Shown one piece after another: positions 62,149 through 64,000 of a stretch of 64,000 nucleotides of DNA (within the stretch, counting starts at the first letter, position 1; each line of letters starts with the position of its first letter). Both the position numbers and the translations under genes were made by a program. Source of the DNA: Alphaproteobacteria bacterium (lineage in GTDB: Bacteria > Pseudomonadota > Alphaproteobacteria > Rhizobiales > Xanthobacteraceae); NCBI GenBank assembly GCA_037200445.1, contig JBBCGH010000001.1, positions 1,426,001-1,490,000 of the forward strand. The letters are read 5' to 3'. The notes below the pieces were generated by a model. It searched no databases and had not been told where the DNA came from. It was given only the letters and a program-made list of their open reading frames with translations.

Positions 62149-62760
62149 CTAGGCGCCATAAACAGCTCGTTCGATCTCGGATATTATAAAGCTTGCGGCT
62201 TTCATATCGTCCCCCACCTCATTGTTCTGCAAGACGACAATACGCTGACTGACGCGAGCCGGAAGGTTGGTAGAGAGAATCTGTGATGCCGCCATAGAGG
62301 ACTCTGCCGCGTCCAAGAATCGCACCGATGCTCGCGTTTGGAGTCGCGCTTGAGCAATGTCCGGCGAGCACATGATGATGAAAGTGATCTGGGGGAGGAT
62401 GCCGCCTGGAATGGTAGAGACATACTCGTCGTAGCCGCCAGCCCCGGTTGCAGCCAACAGAAAGAGATCGCTTATTGAGTAGCGATCTGCCAAGACAAGC
62501 CTGTCTCCCACGAATGGTTCTATGTTAGCCCGAAAATGCAAAGTCTTGTCGTAAGCCAGTGCGGCGACGAGGGGCTCCGGATGCAATTGAATGGACCCTC
62601 GACGTGCTCCCACGATTAGCTGCGTGGCCTCAGGCGATAGCCAGCCGTGTTGACCAACATGATGCGTCAATCGGCCTGCAGACCTAAAATGACCGAGGAC
62701 AATGTCCCGGATGGTGGTCTTCCCTGAGCCCGGTACGCCCTCAAGCGCCACAAATGGCAT
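62149..62760 (-). CDS. P-loop nucleoside/nucleotide kinase-like protein
   Basis: 203 aa. Walker A at residues 8-16 (GVPGSGKTT), DRY in LVLADRYSIS (about 89-95), and a lid-like C-terminal part; the fold is that of thymidylate kinase. The stop is 2 bp from the kinase start. Whether it phosphorylates a nucleotide or another molecule is open. Together with the Nudix gene it hints at a nucleotide-linked intermediate. Confidence 0.72.
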   Translation of the reverse strand: MPFVALEGVPGSGKTTIRDIVLGHFRSAGRLTHHVGQHGWLSPEATQLIVGARRGSIQLHPEPLVAALAYDKTLHFRANIEPFVGDRLVLADRYSISDLFLLAATGAGGYDEYVSTIPGGILPQITFIIMCSPDIAQARLQTRASVRFLDAAESSMAASQILSTNLPARVSQRIVVLQNNEVGDDMKAASFIISEIERAVYGA

Positions 62761-62769
62761 ATGCTATCT

Positions 62770-63471
62770 CTAGCTACAGGCAAACCAGGTAATAAACTTT
62801 CTTGCTCTGCCGGTGCGTACCGGTAGGGTACCGTGAACCACATGCGTACCGTAGATGAGGGCGTCGCCGGCCCTTTGGCATGCTGTCCATCGCGTTCGGG
62901 GGATTTGGTTGAACCAATCGGACGAAACGTCGGTTGCCGTCCGTGCGAACCGCAGCCGCCCCAGACTCTCCTGCGACCAAAGTTCTGGATTGGACGTTGT
63001 CTCTACGAAGAACTCACCGCCTGTAATATCTTCGTTGAGCAATACGCTAATGCCGAGGACTTGGAGCGGTCTTGAACTGGGGGATGGGGCAACCCGGTCC
63101 ATATGACTCGAAATGAACTGGCCCGCGCCGTATTCGACATAGGTCCAGGGGCGTGCATACCGCACACTCGGCGCATAGCTTTGGACGAGGGGCATTGAGC
63201 GTGCCGACGCCGTTTCAAGAATGCTTGCGGCCTGGCTTGGCAATTCGGTCAACTCAACGCGCCCTTCGGGCTCATAGATACGGCGGGCGTAATCAACACT
63301 GGCCCCGGGTATCTCGTGCAGGGAGGTTATGCGTGCGGCATCGGAGCGATGACGTATTTCGGCGGAAAGGTTCTGATCCATGAGCGTGGACAGCATTGTG
63401 CGCTCGTCTTGGGTGAGAAAGCCCTCGATGCTGCCCACGACCAGGGTTTCAAGTGGATCTATATCAAGCAT
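62770..63471 (-). CDS. 2OG-Fe(II) oxygenase
   Basis: 233 aa. The iron site is H123-x-D125 (FISSHMDRV) with the distal histidine in HVVHGTLPVR and an arginine about 9 residues later (TGRARKF) that should bind 2-oxoglutarate; VLGISVLLNEDITGGEFFVE is the jelly-roll strand typical of prolyl-hydroxylase-like proteins. ATG 63471 overlaps the previous stop by 8 bp (ATGCTTGA). Probably hydroxylates the peptide or a peptide-linked residue. Confidence 0.8.
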   Translation of the reverse strand: MLDIDPLETLVVGSIEGFLTQDERTMLSTLMDQNLSAEIRHRSDAARITSLHEIPGASVDYARRIYEPEGRVELTELPSQAASILETASARSMPLVQSYAPSVRYARPWTYVEYGAGQFISSHMDRVAPSPSSRPLQVLGISVLLNEDITGGEFFVETTSNPELWSQESLGRLRFARTATDVSSDWFNQIPRTRWTACQRAGDALIYGTHVVHGTLPVRTGRARKFITWFACS

Positions 63472-64000
63472 CCAGAGCCTCCAATCGTTTGAGGTCATCT
63501 AGGCTAGTGTAATGATTAACTACCGAGCCGATAGTGTGGCCCACCCTATCTCCTGAGGGGGCCCATGCCAATGTTAGATCACGGCAGAAGGGCGTGTCAG
63601 GTAGTGAAAGTGATCCAGTCATAGTATCAGGGGCGCCCGTGTGATCAGTGAAGCGGCTAACAACATCTTGACCGAACCGGCGGACGAATTCATGACCTCG
63701 CATGACAACTGGGTAGGCAAGGTCGAGAGCCTCGGATTCCAGCTGCCACCATTGGGTCATCAGAGCGCGTGCGGCAAGTAACAGCAGGTCGGCAGGACTA
63801 TTTGGAAGTTTGGAGACGGTAATCGCACCGAATAGTTGCCCCTCAACTAATGCCTCGACCGCGATCGAGCTGTCCCGAGGGACAAGCAATGCCCCAACCG
63901 CAAGCGTTACAAAATGGTCAAAGTGTCGGCGTTGCAGCTCAGCGAGAGCGATATGGACCTCATTCGGATTGAGGCTAGGTCCTCCCAACGCCAGCACGAG
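63464..64000 (-). CDS. Hypothetical protein, 5' end at or beyond the window edge
   Basis: At least 177 aa. A GTG at 63997 is the first in-frame start in the window, but the frame is open to the edge, so the true start may lie outside. Sequence: ELQRRHFDHFVTLAVGALLV, ALMTQWWQLESEALDLAYPV, FVRRFGQDVVSRFTDHTG. No recognised domain; soluble. It heads the minus-strand operon seen here, and its stop overlaps the 2OG oxygenase start. Confidence 0.6.
   Translation of the reverse strand, partial: LVLALGGPSLNPNEVHIALAELQRRHFDHFVTLAVGALLVPRDSSIAVEALVEGQLFGAITVSKLPNSPADLLLLAARALMTQWWQLESEALDLAYPVVMRGHEFVRRFGQDVVSRFTDHTGAPDTMTGSLSLPDTPFCRDLTLAWAPSGDRVGHTIGSVVNHYTSLDDLKRLEALDA

Larger units (their letters stand above)
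54756..64000. mobile_element. Genomic island at tRNA-Phe (right end not in window)
   Basis: Starts at the 3' end of an intact tRNA-Phe, has an integrase gene 166 bp on, and contains lower-GC accessory genes up to the end of the window. A second copy of the tRNA 3' end was not seen by 64000, so the right boundary lies beyond. Cargo here is the peptide-modification-like locus. Confidence 0.75.

Overview
The window looks like the chromosome of a GC-rich alphaproteobacterium of the order Hyphomicrobiales (Rhizobiales), probably near the Nitrobacteraceae/Xanthobacteraceae. The clues are a condensing-type 5-aminolevulinate synthase (C4 haem pathway), a Bug/TctC solute receptor, the core order murA ... 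DUF2948-hisD-UPF0262-LMW phosphatase-maf ... yacG-tRNA-Phe, and several intergenic palindromic repeats of the kind common in this order. This is inference from gene content; no search was possible.

Layout. 1-16.4 kb: ordinary metabolic, transport and regulatory genes, including a tricarboxylate-type solute receptor, a 2-hydroxyacid dehydrogenase, two MFS carriers, a transporter-domain hybrid sensor kinase facing a LuxR-type response regulator, mscL, an aminotransferase and hemA. 16.4-20 kb: a patch of small accessory genes with toxin-antitoxin pieces: a truncated higB with an intact higA, BrnT with an HTH antitoxin, and a divergent BrnA-type antitoxin. 20-30.4 kb: a serralysin-like protease with FG-GAP repeats, a YeiH exporter, a large transglutaminase/DUF2126 protein, a hydratase, a solute receptor and a methyltransferase.

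30.55-37.78 kb: a 7.2-kb element inserted in the anticodon region of a host tRNA-Thr(GGU) gene. The 3' part of the host gene lies at 30521-30568 and the 5' part at 37762-37802, with a shared 14-bp core (CCCCTTACCAAGGG) at each end; joining them rebuilds a perfect cloverleaf. The element carries its own, different tRNA-Thr(GGU) at 36707-36998, interrupted in the anticodon loop by a 217-nt group I intron of Azoarcus type (IC3). The cargo includes an anti-phage dCTP deaminase (AvcD-like), an XRE/ImmA pair and a frameshifted DUF2235 hydrolase. No integrase is visible in it.

38-54.7 kb: core genes (murA, htpG, hisD, maf, yacG) mixed with transport and catabolic genes, an MNT-HEPN remnant wedged behind hisD, and a two-subunit TPP decarboxylase.

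54.8-64 kb: a second island behind tRNA-Phe(GAA). It starts with a P4-type tyrosine integrase and runs off the window. It carries what looks like a peptide-modification (RiPP-like) locus: a 60-residue candidate precursor, an HExxH peptide-hydroxylase-like protein and a serine hydrolase on the + strand, facing a packed minus-strand operon with a radical SAM/SPASM enzyme, Nudix hydrolase, Ser/Thr kinase, P-loop nucleotide-kinase-like protein, 2OG-Fe(II) oxygenase and two unknown proteins. The tRNA-rescue element and this locus are the two things most worth following up.
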